From NCBI GenBank assembly GCA_030765045.1, contig CM060967.1:123222912-123286911 (forward strand): DNA of 64,000 nt, in the 5' to 3' direction. A program made the position numbers and the translations under genes. Numbering within the stretch: position 1 is the first letter of the stretch; each line of letters starts with the position of its first letter. Origin of the DNA: Tenodera sinensis. Lineage: Eukaryota > Arthropoda > Insecta > Mantodea > Mantidae. Shown one piece after another: positions 35,718 through 46,279 of the stretch. Under the pieces are notes generated by a model, which saw nothing but the letters and a program-made list of their open reading frames with translations, was not told where the DNA came from and ran no database searches.

Positions 35718-37079
35718 TACATCCTAATATACATAGCACTTTACTATGTACAATTATAACACTTTTATAAGTTAAGCAAAGTTGCTAATGTACGCAGCAT
35801 ACCTTTGTATTCTAAATAGCTAATCTACGTATGTAATATTACAAGCTAAGTTACAATGCTACAAGTAATAGAAGTACTTTCAATATTCAGCAACGTTCAC
35901 AACAATTCGAACTTCGCTGTAGTATAAATGTCTAACACAAATAAAGATAAAACTATTAAGAAGATGATTCTGTGATGAGCCTGGCTTGACATGGCAGTAT
36001 ACAGCACTACTGAACCATTTCCTGTCCCTCCCCCACTCCACAAAAAAGAAGAAGAAGAAGGAAAGAAAAAGGAAGAGGCAGCGTCAACTTCAGTTTCTAA
36101 AAAACTGAGTAATATGTTGTGACACGTTAGGCTAAACAACCCTACTACCCCTCCTCCCTCCTCCCAACGGACCACCCCAAAAAACGGAGAGGTGCAAAGA
36201 AAGGAGAGGACTGGGAAAAAAATTCAATATGGCTGATGTGCGGTTTGTTGATGACGTGGCATGTTGGCAGTAATGGCTGCCTGCCAGAATAACTATGTAG
36301 GTAGTAGTAGTAGGGTGGTTTGTTAAAAAGAGTGGTGGATCAGAAAAATAATAATAATAAAAATAATGATAATAAAAGACAGACGGGGAAGAAAAGAGGG
36401 GTATACAGACAGACCCATTCACAACAGTACTCTCTCCTCCCATTTCCTTTACAGAGCAGGGTCCAACCAGCCTCTTGGTCTACAGATACATGAAAAAATC
36501 TCCCACCCCTTTTAGAGCTTCGTTCCTCCCTCTCGTGTTGTAGTTTTTTATTTCTCTCGTCCCAATGTTCCCCTCCTATACATGCTCCCCGCAGCGTCTC
36601 TCACCCTCCTGCCTGAGAGGTGATTTAGAAATCTGCATGTGATTCTTTTTGGTGCGGAGACACTTGAAGGAATATGTAGCTGAAGTGGTAGTGTGTATCA
36701 ACAAATTATCACACGTATCCCGCACCTCCGTATTTCTCATACTCACGTGGCTCCATCAAAGGAATTCGCTACCCTTTTCGCATCTAGGAAATGCATTGCA
36801 GTTCGGCATTCTCACTTGTAATTGGAGAGTTAAATACAACCGACTATCTTATAGGCGTGCTTTCTATCCCAGGCTCAAATGAATTGCATTTTTAATCCAT
36901 AGTATTTATTGCTTTGATATCAGTTTTTTTTCGTCAACAAAGTTTGTCAGAGATTTAATACACTTAAGTACACATTAAAAGTAGTGCAGTTACTTATTGT
37001 ATCACTAATGAAATTATAAAATGACATTTATAATATTCCGAATAAAACATTAATTTCACATCTTGAACAGCACCGATAG
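35718..37079. other. TE-free region with purine/pyrimidine-rich and GC-richer island (36000-36880)
   Basis: Within this region, 36000-36880 has GAA-rich and CT-rich tracts (AAGAAGAAGAAGGAAAG near 36045, CCCCTCCTCCCTCCTCCC near 36146), AAT-repeats near 36345 and balanced composition. Frames of 92, 103 and 77 codons reflect these simple tracts. No exon can be supported; a host untranslated or regulatory region is possible. Confidence 0.3.
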
Positions 37080-37190
37080 TTTTACTTTATTCAGTATGTA
37101 TAGTAAGAATCACAAGTATTGTCCACTCAAAAATGTTATACCAAGATTTTAGCGGAAGTACAACTTTTAGAACTCCAAGAATATAAAAAA
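37080..37190 (-). repeat. Older HINE-like copy, left piece
   Basis: The inverted 3' end (TTTACTTTATTCAGTATGTA, then CCACTCAAAAATG and TTTTAGCGGAAGTACAAC) stops at an A-run, where a plus-strand HINE-like copy begins. The continuation of the same inverted copy resumes at about 38209. Confidence 0.8.
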
Positions 37191-37191
37191 A

Positions 37192-38208
37192 AAATTCTGA
37201 TGTGTTGCACTCACACGACTTTCTCTACTCTTGTACTAACCATTCTTACAAACTCTTATTCCTATGTTTTTTTTTTTTTGTGTTAGTTGAGATAAAATTT
37301 TGCAGAAAGTATCTTATTGTTCGTTTTCTTGCACGTGCAACGGGAATATGGGAATAGAGTAGGCTTTGACCGATAGTCAAATCTTTTAAAGCTTTCAACT
37401 CCGTTCTCTTTGTACTGTCAACGTATAAAAAATGAATAGCGATGTTGCATTTGACAGAAGTATAAGTTCTCCAAACCCAAGTAAGGAGAAATATCTCCGA
37501 AATGGTTCCCTCTACAAAAAAGGAAAGATTTGGTCTATCTCTAACGATTTATCAGTTATGTTGTTGTAGTGTTTAACGCCCGCTTTTACTACTACGGCAC
37601 CGCAGGCGGTGACACTGATGATACATGGAATGAAGATGGAGCACCGGTGCAATGAGATGGCGGGGGAAACCGGAGCACCCGGAGAAAACCCGCCCTGACG
37701 CCGCTTCGTCCACCACGAATACCACATGCGGGTTCCTGGGATCGAACCCGGGCCGCCTAGGATTTATGAGTTATGAAAAGTCATCCAGAGTAAATACGAG
37801 TACAGGGCCTATAGACAGAAAATTCAACATATACATTTAATTTGTGATAAAATATCTCAAACATATGGTATTTTAATTAAAATCGTTAGAGGCATCTTCA
37901 AGAAAATAACAATTGTTGAAAAAAATGTAAAGGGTAGTTTAGGGTGGAGTAATTTTCTTAAAAACCTTCGTATCACATCCTTGAAAGATATTAAACTTAA
38001 ATACCAACTTTGGTTTTAACCGACTTTTCGTTTTTGAGTTATGTTGTCCACAGACTGCCACACACACACGCGCGTGCGCGCGCATATCTTTTTCTAAAAA
38101 AACGTGGTTTTTGCATTCAGGGGGGGTCACAAAATCTCAACATCGAATTTTTGGGTGGAATACAGTACTTCCTGTACTTTACTATAGGTAGTAGACAAAG
38201 TAAAAAGG
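37192..38208 (+). repeat. Younger HINE-like copy nested in an older one
   Basis: The 5' end TTCTGATGTGTTGCACTCAC follows the A-run of the older copy. The 3' end GTAGACAAAGTAAAA abuts the older copy's continuation. A SINE (37561-37760) splits it inside the ATTTATCAGTTATG block. The microsatellite is short (CACACACACGCGCGTGCGCG). The nest defines the element's ends almost to the base. Confidence 0.9.
37546..37775 (-). repeat. tRNA-derived SINE with 15-bp target duplication
   Basis: The duplication is GATTTATCAGTTATG (37546-37560) and GATTTATGAGTTATG (37761-37775), one mismatch. Between them, on the minus strand, lies about 200 bp with the B box (GGGATCGAACC as read on plus, 37738-37748) and the same body as the SINE at 9848. 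The A-box part is missing, so the insertion was 5'-truncated. Its minus-strand 3' end reads ACACTACAACAA. Confidence 0.85.
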
Positions 38209-38345
38209 GATTTTCAGAAAAAGCCCCATGTGTGACCAACATAACTAAGAAATGAAAACTTGGTTAAATACCAAACTTGGCATAAAAGTTCAGCGACTTC
38301 CAAAGAGGTGGCATAAACATTTTCAAGCAAAGTCCCTGCACACCC
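38209..38345 (-). repeat. Older HINE-like copy, right piece
   Basis: ACCAACATAACTAAGAAATG, AATACCAAACTTGGCATAAA and ACATTTTCAAGCAAAGTCCC continue the inverted copy begun at 37080. The remaining 5' part is absent after about 38345. Confidence 0.75.
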
Positions 38346-38554
38346 GATGATTTTAAAAGGGAAACAAGTGCACTTTTTGCAAAAATAAGCTATCAATTAG
38401 TGTAAAACAGGAACTTGTCCTGTAAAAAGCATTACTGCTACAGTTCATTGACAGAAAACTTGAATGTCATTCACCAATGCTTTACAGAAAGAAGCCACTC
38501 TTTCTTACCACGTGACCACGACTTTGGTCTTATAAAGCTGTCCTCTGTCGTCAT
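38346..38554. other. Unassigned DNA
   Basis: A short spacer with no recognised feature. Confidence 0.5.
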
Positions 38555-38990
38555 GATAAAAGGTATAATCTATTTGAATACGCGTCTCTAATATTATCAG
38601 CTAGAAAATATTCAAATGATTTCAAGGCAATAATAATAGACATTGAAGATATCATGGACCTCAGAACCTGGAGGCAGAAGTATTTCAAGAAGACAACCCC
38701 AAAGCTATTGCTCATCCTGGTAGTGCTCATTGTGAGTCTGGACTCACTCTTTCGAAGTATAAGCATCTAACCTACTATAGAACCACTTTGGTTACATCGA
38801 AACACGTGAAATATATTGATAGCATTATCCAGCACTCTTTCAAGTTGGCAAAAGGGGGCACATAGATCTGCTATCTCGGAAGTTGGTGCATTTGTTATCT
38901 CTGTCAGCAATAAGAAAATAGCAGAAGTTGGAAAAAAATATTACAATACATTCCACATGAACATTTACACTTCTGTCAGAAATTCATGAC
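38555..38990 (+). pseudogene. Decayed copy of an uncharacterised arthropod multi-copy gene family
   Basis: In shifting frames the plus strand reads DIMDLRTWRQKYFKKTTP, then LTLSKYKHLTYYRTTLVTSK, then IIQHSFKLAKGG, then KKILQYIPHEHLHFCQ. I associate the order (W..KYFKKT.., SKYKH, FKL.K.G, YIP.EH..F) with TE-associated arthropod proteins of unknown function. At least two frameshifts and stops break it. The name and role are unknown; the family link is from memory. Confidence 0.4.
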
Positions 38991-39289
38991 ATGGTCAAAA
39001 ACTGATGTTGAACTTGATAATCCGTAGAAACTATTGCTAAGTGTGTTTTCTAATATCAATATATTAGAGTATGTTAAATAACCAAAATATTTTGGTTCAT
39101 AAGTCAGGAGCATAAATAAAGTCTAAAACATTCTTACTGTTCATATTGTTAAACTATTTTAAAAAGGAAACAAGTCCTGAATATAAAAAGTTTTCTGTAA
39201 ACAATGAAATGCAAGATTGAGGTCACTGAATAGCCCAAACAATCAATAATGTATAGATCTGCAAGTTATCTATGGAACATAAATTTCCA
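38991..39289. other. Unassigned AT-rich DNA
   Basis: No feature is recognised. Confidence 0.5.
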
Positions 39290-39790
39290 ATTTGCAACTT
39301 TGGATGCTATTACGTTTTTCCAAGAACTTTGGGTGTGGGACTTGACTGCCTTTTCAAATCAATGATTCAGTTAAAATATCATATGTCCAAAATATTTTCA
39401 TGCTAAATGAAATGTTTATATTCATTCTGGATATCTTTTGCTTAACTGACGAACCATAACAGATAGACAAAGTCTTACTTCACAAAAATATACATCTCGT
39501 AAAAGCACATATCTGTCAAACAACCTTTTTTTTTTTTTTTTTTATTTAATCATCTCCGAAACATTCCTTGTAGTTTGTTGAATTTTCCAATACTTATAAT
39601 TTTCTAAAATGGTAGTCGTTATTCGTTTTCTGTGTCCTGGACAAGGAAAGAGTCTCAAAATCATTACATATCGACCAACATTTGACTATCGCTTAAGCTT
39701 ACATTATTCCCGCAATCCCATTGGAAAATAATTTGGCAAATGTTTATCTCGATTAACATGAAGTAGATAGAAGAATTAGTGTTTCCATTT
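39290..39790 (-). repeat. HINE-like element, diverged
   Basis: CATATGTCCAAAATATTTTC, CTTAACTGACGAACCATAAC, ATCTCCGAAACATTCCTTG and CCCATTGGAAAATAATTTGG follow the inverted family order. A T-run of about 18-25 bases at 39526-39543 lies inside. Both termini are lost. Confidence 0.7.
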
Positions 39791-41145
39791 AATTTTGGTA
39801 TCTGAATTTGAATTTATTATCTGAATTTATTTATTGACACCACATATATCTTGGGTTGCCCTTGAACTTAGGCCTAGCCTCTCACTCATTGGACAATCCT
39901 CTGAAATTCCGTACATATGATATTGACGTATGCTGCAGTTTATTGTTTAACTAATGTTTATGATTTTGTTCAAATTTGTACTTTAATTTTACTCTTTTTA
40001 ATCTCTTTTCACTACACTCGAAGAGGCATGAGGAAACAAGAATTCGACATACCATAAATAATTATATACGACTGGAAATGGATAGTTATAAATCGGTTAG
40101 AAGCTACAACTCTAAAATGTCATGGATAAGTTAGAGAATGAAGGAGGAACAATGATAAAATCTTTAAAATATTAATTAAATGTTAAGATGATTTTACCAA
40201 GCATTATATAACCATCGCATTATTTCATAAACCAGATTGATCTTGAAAACGAAATGCAGTTATTTATTGTTAAAAAATATCTTACTTTTAAAACGAGTCC
40301 TAAAATATTTTGGCAAATTGCTATCCGAATTCTTACTCTGGACTCCAAAGGATGACCAGCTTAAAAAGTATCATAGTAGGTTTGGACATAACAGTATTTG
40401 GACATCATTCTAGGATTTATACGATGAAAACTTGCCAGTAAGCCGGACAAATAAATTATCATGCATTTAATTTTACACAAATAACATATGTCTGGGATCA
40501 CCATGTGCCTTAAGCTAACGTAACAGATTTAATGTCAAACTGCATGCGAACTTTAAATCGGAACTCCAAAGGTAAAATAAAGATAACAGTGCATTATAGC
40601 GTTTCCTAGAATTAACGGACCTAAGGGTTAAGGAGGAAAGGGGCGTTTAAATGTAATCGCCAATCGATGAGTGAAGGTTTGGGGAACATTGGAGCTAGGA
40701 AAGGCGAGTGTAACATAACTGAAAGAATATTAAAGTATTTATTTAGAATCCAGGAGTTACTTGATTCATTAAACAGGTGTTCCAATTCCAAAAAACTCAG
40801 AAGGAAACAAATCCATTGCTTGGAAAAGTTAAATACACTAGGTGATATGTCGGGCCAGAATAGAAATTAATAAAGTGAGCTTGGAAAATAAAAGAAAAAG
40901 GCTAGAAGAGATGGATGGGCAAACTTTATATGCTCAAATTAGACAAAAAGGTTTTACAAGGCATGGAAAAATGCGTTAGGAAGAGATCTTAAGGTTTGTG
41001 AAAAGAACGAAACAAAAGGGAATGCTAGGTTCGATTAGAAATATGAAACTAGAGAAATGAAAAGAAGAATGTGTGGAACGGAATATGTCCAATATGTAAT
41101 GGGAGGAAAAGTGAAATTAATTATTAGACAAATGGAAACATGTTT
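39791..41145. other. Unassigned DNA; possible decayed coding fragment at 40660-41110
   Basis: The segment 40660-41110 is purine-rich. In pieces it reads like coding sequence (ELLDSLNRCSNSKKLRRKQ, then RRLEEMDGQTLYAQIRQKG), with stops. I cannot assign a family. The rest is featureless AT-rich DNA. Confidence 0.3.
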
Positions 41146-41446
41146 ACTTTCTCTACAGGTAAGTTGAGGAAGTATTCCATCCAAAATGTCGAGATTTCAC
41201 CGGAAACACATGTATTGAGGCCCCCTGAATCCAGAAGGTCCGTGTGTGTTTGTGTGTGTGTATGTGTGTGTGCGTGTGTGCGTGTGTGTGTGCGTGTGTG
41301 TGCGTCTGTATGTGTGTCTGTGTGTGTTTGTGTGCGTGTGTGTGTCTGTGTGTGTGCGTGCGTGTGTGTGTTTGTGTGTGTGTGCGCGTGTGTGCGTGTG
41401 TGTGTGCGTGTATCTATGTGTGTGCCTTAATCAGCATAACTCAGAA
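41146..41446 (-). repeat. Old HINE-like copy, piece 1 of 3, with long TG microsatellite
   Basis: The inverted 3' end (GTTTACTTTCTCTACAGG), the CGAGATTTCACCGGAAACAC block and an impure TG tract (41236-41425) lead to AATCAGCATAACTCAGAAA. There a plus-strand copy is inserted. The inverted copy resumes at 42212. Confidence 0.85.
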
Positions 41447-41977
41447 ATCTTGTGTGTTGCACTCACATGACTTTCTCTACGTTTGTAATAACTATTCTTA
41501 CAAACTTTTATTCTTATATCTTCTTTGCAATAATTGCAGAAATTAGGTATCTTATTGTTTATCTTCTTGTAGGTATAACGAGAATATGGGAATACAGTAG
41601 CCTTTGAGGAATAGCCAAATGTTTTAGAGCTATCAAATTCCGTTCTCTTTACACGGTTAACATATAACAAAATGAATAGCGACGTTCCATTTGACAGAAG
41701 TATAAGTTCTCCAAAACTTATACAAACAACAAGGAATATCTCCGAAATGGTTCACTCTACAAAAAATTTAGACATAAATTGTATGTTTTAGCAAGAACTG
41801 CATTTTTGTAAAACCGTTAAAGCCATTTACTAAAAATAAAAAAATTTCGAAAAATGTTCCATGTAAAGGGTAATTTACGGTGGAGCAATTGTCTTCGAAA
41901 TCTTCGCGTTGCATCTTGAAAGACACTAAACTAAAATACGAACTTCGGTTTTTAATCAACTTCTCGTCCACAGACTG

Positions 41978-42074
<97 letters not shown>

Positions 42075-42211
42075 CACACAGACCTTCCTAAAAGTGCTGT
42101 TTTGGATTCAGGGGGCCTTAAAACATATATTGCCGGTGAAATGTGAACATCGAATTTTTGGGTGGAATACAATATTTTCTCTACTTCAGTACACATAGTA
42201 AAGAGAGTAAA
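41447..42211 (+). repeat. Younger HINE-like copy inserted into an older one
   Basis: 5' TCTTGTGTGTTGCACTCACA and GACTTTCTCTACG, most inner blocks, a CA tract followed by a GA tract (about 41980-42069), and the 3' end GTAAAGAGAGTAAA. About 150 bases around the GGTTTACCAGTTATG block are deleted near 41808. Confidence 0.88.
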
Positions 42212-42559
42212 CATTTTTTTTTTCTAAAAAATGGCTCCAACAATTTGATTAAAATGCCATATATTTGAACTATTTTATGGTAAATGAAAAGTATATCTTG
42301 AATATTTCTGCTATAGCCCACGTATTCCTGTTTACAGTTGATGACTTACATAACTGGTAAACCGTAAGAGATAGAGTAATCTGAGTGAACAAAAAGGTTG
42401 ATCTCTTTGAAACAACACAATTTAAGTGAATTGATCTTTTTGTGAGGTGAACCATTTCGATATTCCTTATTTGTCAGAATTTTGCAATGCTTATGGGGTT
42501 CTCAAATGGGAGGTCCTAATTAATTTTTATATCTATCGGTCATGCAAAGAGAACCGAAT
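42212..42559 (-). repeat. Old HINE-like copy, piece 2 of 3
   Basis: It resumes with CTAAAAAATGGCTCCAACAA and runs through ACTGGTAAACCGTAAGAGAT to CAAAGAGAACCGAATTTC, where an unrelated 0.77-kb segment interrupts it. About 130 bases expected between pieces 1 and 2 are missing. Confidence 0.85.
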
Positions 42560-43333
42560 TTCGGTTATCATCATTTCACATCAAATGTGAACGATGAAGT
42601 AAATCCTACCTGCAGAATATAATTATATAAACATTAACTTTACCACAACTGTCAGTATATACAAGTCATTATATAAATACGCAAATATATATTCACGTAG
42701 GTTATTTCATTTATGAAACAATTCTATATTTAAGGTATAAAGAAACCATGTCCTTTCAACGAAGATTCTGAGAATATTTTTACTGAGACGCTGGCATTTA
42801 ATTTATGAGAAAACTTTTGATGTTGTGAAATGATTTGGTTCCCAATTGAAATCCAACATATAAAATTATTCACCTTTAATATAGACACTAGTTTTTCCAC
42901 TGCAATAAGAAAATATAAGTGTCAGGACACAAAGCGACAAAAGATGTGTATTAGTATCGCATAGAGTGGGCATTGAGACATATTTTGGTTATTACCAATA
43001 ACATGTACAAAATTATGAATTGGCAGCTGAATCATACGAGAGTATGACCAAACAAAAGTATTGTGCAAGTAGAGATAAAAGTTTCTCAAGGCAAATAATT
43101 TTCCTCTTTGCAACCTTACTTATTTGAAAAATAACAGATTGAGTTTTTAAAACAAGACGCTCCGATTTAGCTTTTCAGAGCTAACGAATGCACATAATAG
43201 GATTTATTAGAAAAACGACCCAGAAATAAATAATTCAGCGCGTCATAGGAGGCGTTTCTTCACGCAATACAATATTAATATTAGAGACAAGGAATCTGAA
43301 GATACACTTTGTAATTTCACATTGCTAAGTTTA
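42560..43333. mobile_element. Unclassified insertion splitting a HINE-like copy
   Basis: These about 774 bases lie between family blocks that are adjacent in other copies (GAATTTC and CTTTAAAAGATTTGA), so they arrived as an insertion. I see no terminal inverted repeat, no poly(A) tail and no coding frame I recognise; the class is open. Confidence 0.55.
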
Positions 43334-43525
43334 CTTTAAAAGATTTGAGTATCGTTCAAAGCCTACATTATTCCCTTACTCCTCTTTTACCTACAAGCAA
43401 ATCTGTAATAAGATAATTTCTACAAATGTTTATCTCGACTAAGATGAAGAAGATAAAGTTTGTAAAAATAATTAGTACGAGAATAGAGAAAGTCATGTGA
43501 GTACAAGACATCAGATTTTTTAGTA
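43334..43525 (-). repeat. Old HINE-like copy, piece 3 of 3
   Basis: CTTTAAAAGATTTGAGTATC through AGAATAGAGAAAGTCATGTG to ACATCAGA completes the inverted 5' end. The three pieces sum to about 840 bases, the length of one complete element. Confidence 0.88.
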
Positions 43526-43703
43526 TAAGTTTGTAAAAGTTCTAATCTTTTATCAAGTTACTTCCTATAAGATACCGCTACCAACACAAACTTAGCGTTA
43601 AAATTCGCTTAAACATCCATAACAGGGCAGAGATATTAGATATCGTATTCTATTTCTATGGTATGGGATCCCAAGGCAGTTGACTACCATATATGTGACT
43701 TCC

Positions 43704-43792
43704 TGAACCTGAAATGCTACAAATCTCGATATCGATTTTTGTTTCGAATACAATACCTCTACTTACTGTAAGTACGTCGTAGAGAAAGTAAT
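43704..43792 (+). repeat. HINE-like 3'-end fragment
   Basis: CTACAAATCTCGATATCGAT, ATACAATACCTCTACTTACT and CGTAGAGAAAGTAATA represent the last 90 bases of the family including the hairpin. Confidence 0.75.
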
Positions 43793-43894
43793 AATATAAC
43801 TTTATGCTGAAAATAATATTTTCTTACATTTTTAAATCGCCTTCATCTACTTTCATGAGTTTTTCCTGTAAATGTTTTTAAATTTATATTTTTA

Positions 43895-44180
43895 CTAACT
43901 GAAATACTCGGCGTTGCTCCTGGCTTCATGGTTTATCCCTACAACTTTAGAGACCTGAGTTGCACTGGCCCAAGAACCAAGTGTTTCATGGGAAATATTA
44001 AAAAAATATTACTTAATATACATCTCTGAAGATACTATAAATAACAAAAAATATACAAAATAAATGAATAAAAACACCGGGAAAACACTTGCAAAAGCAT
44101 TGACGAACAGCCACAAATACCAAAGAAAGAAAAACGAGTAGGGCAGATCATGTGAATGTAATGCGTTGCATTTATAGATC
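43895..44180. repeat. Dispersed repeat, family 2, copy 2
   Basis: Collinear with 1252-1460: ACTGAAATACTCGGCGTTG, CATGGTTTATCCC.ACAAC, AAACACCGGGAAAA, CCACAAATACCA and ATGTGAATGTAATGCG. It runs into the tandem array at 44130-44810, so the array may be part of the same element. Confidence 0.6.
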
Positions 44181-44810
44181 AGTAATATACAAAGAAAAGT
44201 GAGTAGAGAAAGATATGTGATTGTGTTACGCAAAGGAAAAGCGAACAGAGAAAGCCTTGTGAATGTAATACCTTACTTTCTATTTCAGTCATTGAAATTT
44301 GCATGAATTGCATGCTGAAGGGCGAGTACAGACATTATGTAAAAGAGAAGAGAGCAGAGAAAAGTATGTGACGGTAATAATGGATGGGATATAAACCTCC
44401 ATAAAATATACTTAGATGTGCTAATTTTCAGGGTGATCGATCAACCAGTATATTGTATGAATTGTATGCTGAAGAGCGCATAGAGAGGAACATGTGAATG
44501 TGCTACATAGCACAAAAGTGAGTAAAGAGAATCGCGTGAATGTGACATATTGCAGTTTTATTTCAATTATAGAAAATTGTATGTTGAAGCGCGAATAAAG
44601 AAGGAAATGTGATCGTGTTTGGTAAAAGGGTGAGTAGAGAAAACCTTGTGAACCTAATATGTGACATTTCTATTCCAATCATGGAAATTTGTATGAATTT
44701 TACGTTGAAGAGTGAGTAGAGATGGATATGTGAATATCTCACGTAAATTATAAAGGAGTAGAGAAAGCCATGTGAATGTTACGCTCCATAGAGAATGGAT
44801 AGTCTAAAAA
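44130..44810. repeat. Degenerate tandem array, unit about 120-155 bp
   Basis: The motif AATTTGTATGAATTGTATG..GAAG.GCGA recurs near 44296, 44450, 44573 and 44690, each followed by GAGTAGAGAA..ATGTGAATGT-like segments. The latter resemble the inverted 5' subterminal sequence of the HINE-like family. Units are strongly diverged. No coding sequence is seen. Confidence 0.6.
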
Positions 44811-45097
44811 CCTTCATGAAAAAACCATGTCGAATTTCGCAGTGATCGGTAAAGTGGCTTTAGAGATTAACACTTACATTTAAACAAACATCCATTATTG
44901 TTACTTTATTAAAATAATTCAAGAAGATTCCACATTTCTGGGCTGCCAAATTTGAGAAAGTAAAAAAAGGTACATAAATACCAATATTAACAGCCATTAG
45001 ACAAAAGCTAAAAGGTTTAACTGTTTAAGCAGGATATAGTGATAGTATTAATAATAATATTATGGTTTCACACAATTCAGATTTCTATACACAGATC
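44811..45097. other. Unassigned DNA
   Basis: No feature is recognised. Confidence 0.5.
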
Positions 45098-45759
45098 ATA
45101 TAACAAAAATCTGATGTTTTGCACTCATATGACTTTCTCTGCTCTTCTACTAACTGTTCTTATAAACTCCTATTGCTCTATCTTTTTCAAATTAGTCGAG
45201 ATAAACATTTGCAGAAATTATCTTATTCCTTATTTGCTGGTAGGTGCAAGGGAAATCCAATAGGCTTTTTTTTATAAATGTTTATTTATTTATTTATTGT
45301 CGCTTAACTACTAGTGGTTTTTCTGCGACACACAGGATAACATAATATACATCAGAGCAACAAAGATTCACATTGAAAAATAGGCTTTGAGTGATAGTGA
45401 AATCTTTAAAACCTGGTCGCTGCACGGCCAAGAGATAAAAAAGTGAATAACAACTTTCCATTTTAGAAAAGTTTTTTAAGTATTGCAACACTCACAAAAA
45501 TAACAAGTAACACCTTCGAAATTGTTTACTCCACAAAAATATGCTTTTAGGCATAACTTCTGTGTTTTCATGATATGTATATTTTTTGTGCAGTAAGATT
45601 TGGTCTATCTCTTACGGTTTACCAGTTATGCTTTCCTAAACATGCTTTTTGGATTAAGAGGACCTCAAAAACTATATTTCCGGTGAAATCTCGACATCGA
45701 ATTCTTGGGTGGAATACAATAGTTCCCGTATCTACTAAACGTAGTAGAGAAAGTGAAAA
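45098..45759 (+). repeat. HINE-like element with internal deletion and a retroposed insert
   Basis: The 5' end is ATCTGATGTTTTGCACTCAT and the 3' end GTAGTAGAGAAAGTGAAAA. A deletion joins ACCAGTTATGC to CTTTCCTAAACATGC near 45630, removing about 300 bases between two places that share TTATGC. A separate 110-bp insert lies at 45269-45378. Confidence 0.88.
45259..45388 (-). mobile_element. Short poly(A)-tailed retrosequence with target duplication
   Basis: AATAGGCTTT occurs at 45259-45268 and again at 45379-45388, flanking 110 bases absent from other HINE-like copies. On the minus strand the insert ends AATAAATAAATAAATAAACA, then an A-run, i.e. poly(A) signal and tail. This is the signature of LINE-mediated retroposition of an RNA 3' end. 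The source transcript is not identified. Confidence 0.75.
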
Positions 45760-45911
45760 TACCTTGTTTGCACTTTTTAAAGTCCAAATAAAGAGAAGTT
45801 TGAATTCCTTCCCTAAAGTATATAAAAGGATTGGATTTGTGTCTCGGACACCTGCTAGACCAATAGTGTTGATGTCTTCCAGCTAATATTTAGTTTTAAT
45901 AGACGGTATGA

Positions 45912-45913
<2 letters not shown>

Positions 45914-45984
<71 letters not shown>
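45914..45984. repeat. TG microsatellite
   Basis: A TG run of about 70 bases, slightly interrupted at the end, lies outside any HINE-like copy I can recognise, though a fully decayed copy is possible. Confidence 0.9.
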
Positions 45985-45987
<3 letters not shown>

Positions 45988-46279
45988 TGTGTGTGTAAAC
46001 AGATTCCAGTTTTCTGCACTGGAAGTTTCAGGCAATAACGCCTATAACATTTACAGTAATGTGACATAGCCGGTGTGTTATATATTAAGCAGCTTTTGGG
46101 TATTTATAGACCACCAGCTTCGACGGTTTAGATAAAAATAATTTTCCAAATATTTGTTTATTTTCACTTAATATATTTTATTAAGACAATATTCAATTCT
46201 TTTAATTTGATCACCTCACCTTCACTGTGCCAAATTCCCTATTCACTCTCCAAATGTTCTCCCATCCAACTTTTTTCAA

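Noticed and set aside
36132..36443. 103-codon minus-strand frame
   Set aside because: Composed of simple-sequence translation (tyrosine and serine/proline runs) from AAT and CT tracts.
41140..41546. Valine/cysteine-repeat open frames
   Set aside because: They are translations of the TG microsatellite inside a HINE-like copy, not genes.
41768..42214. 148-codon minus-strand frame with a serine/leucine and cysteine/valine repeat
   Set aside because: It spans a GA and CA microsatellite within a HINE-like element; no conserved protein.
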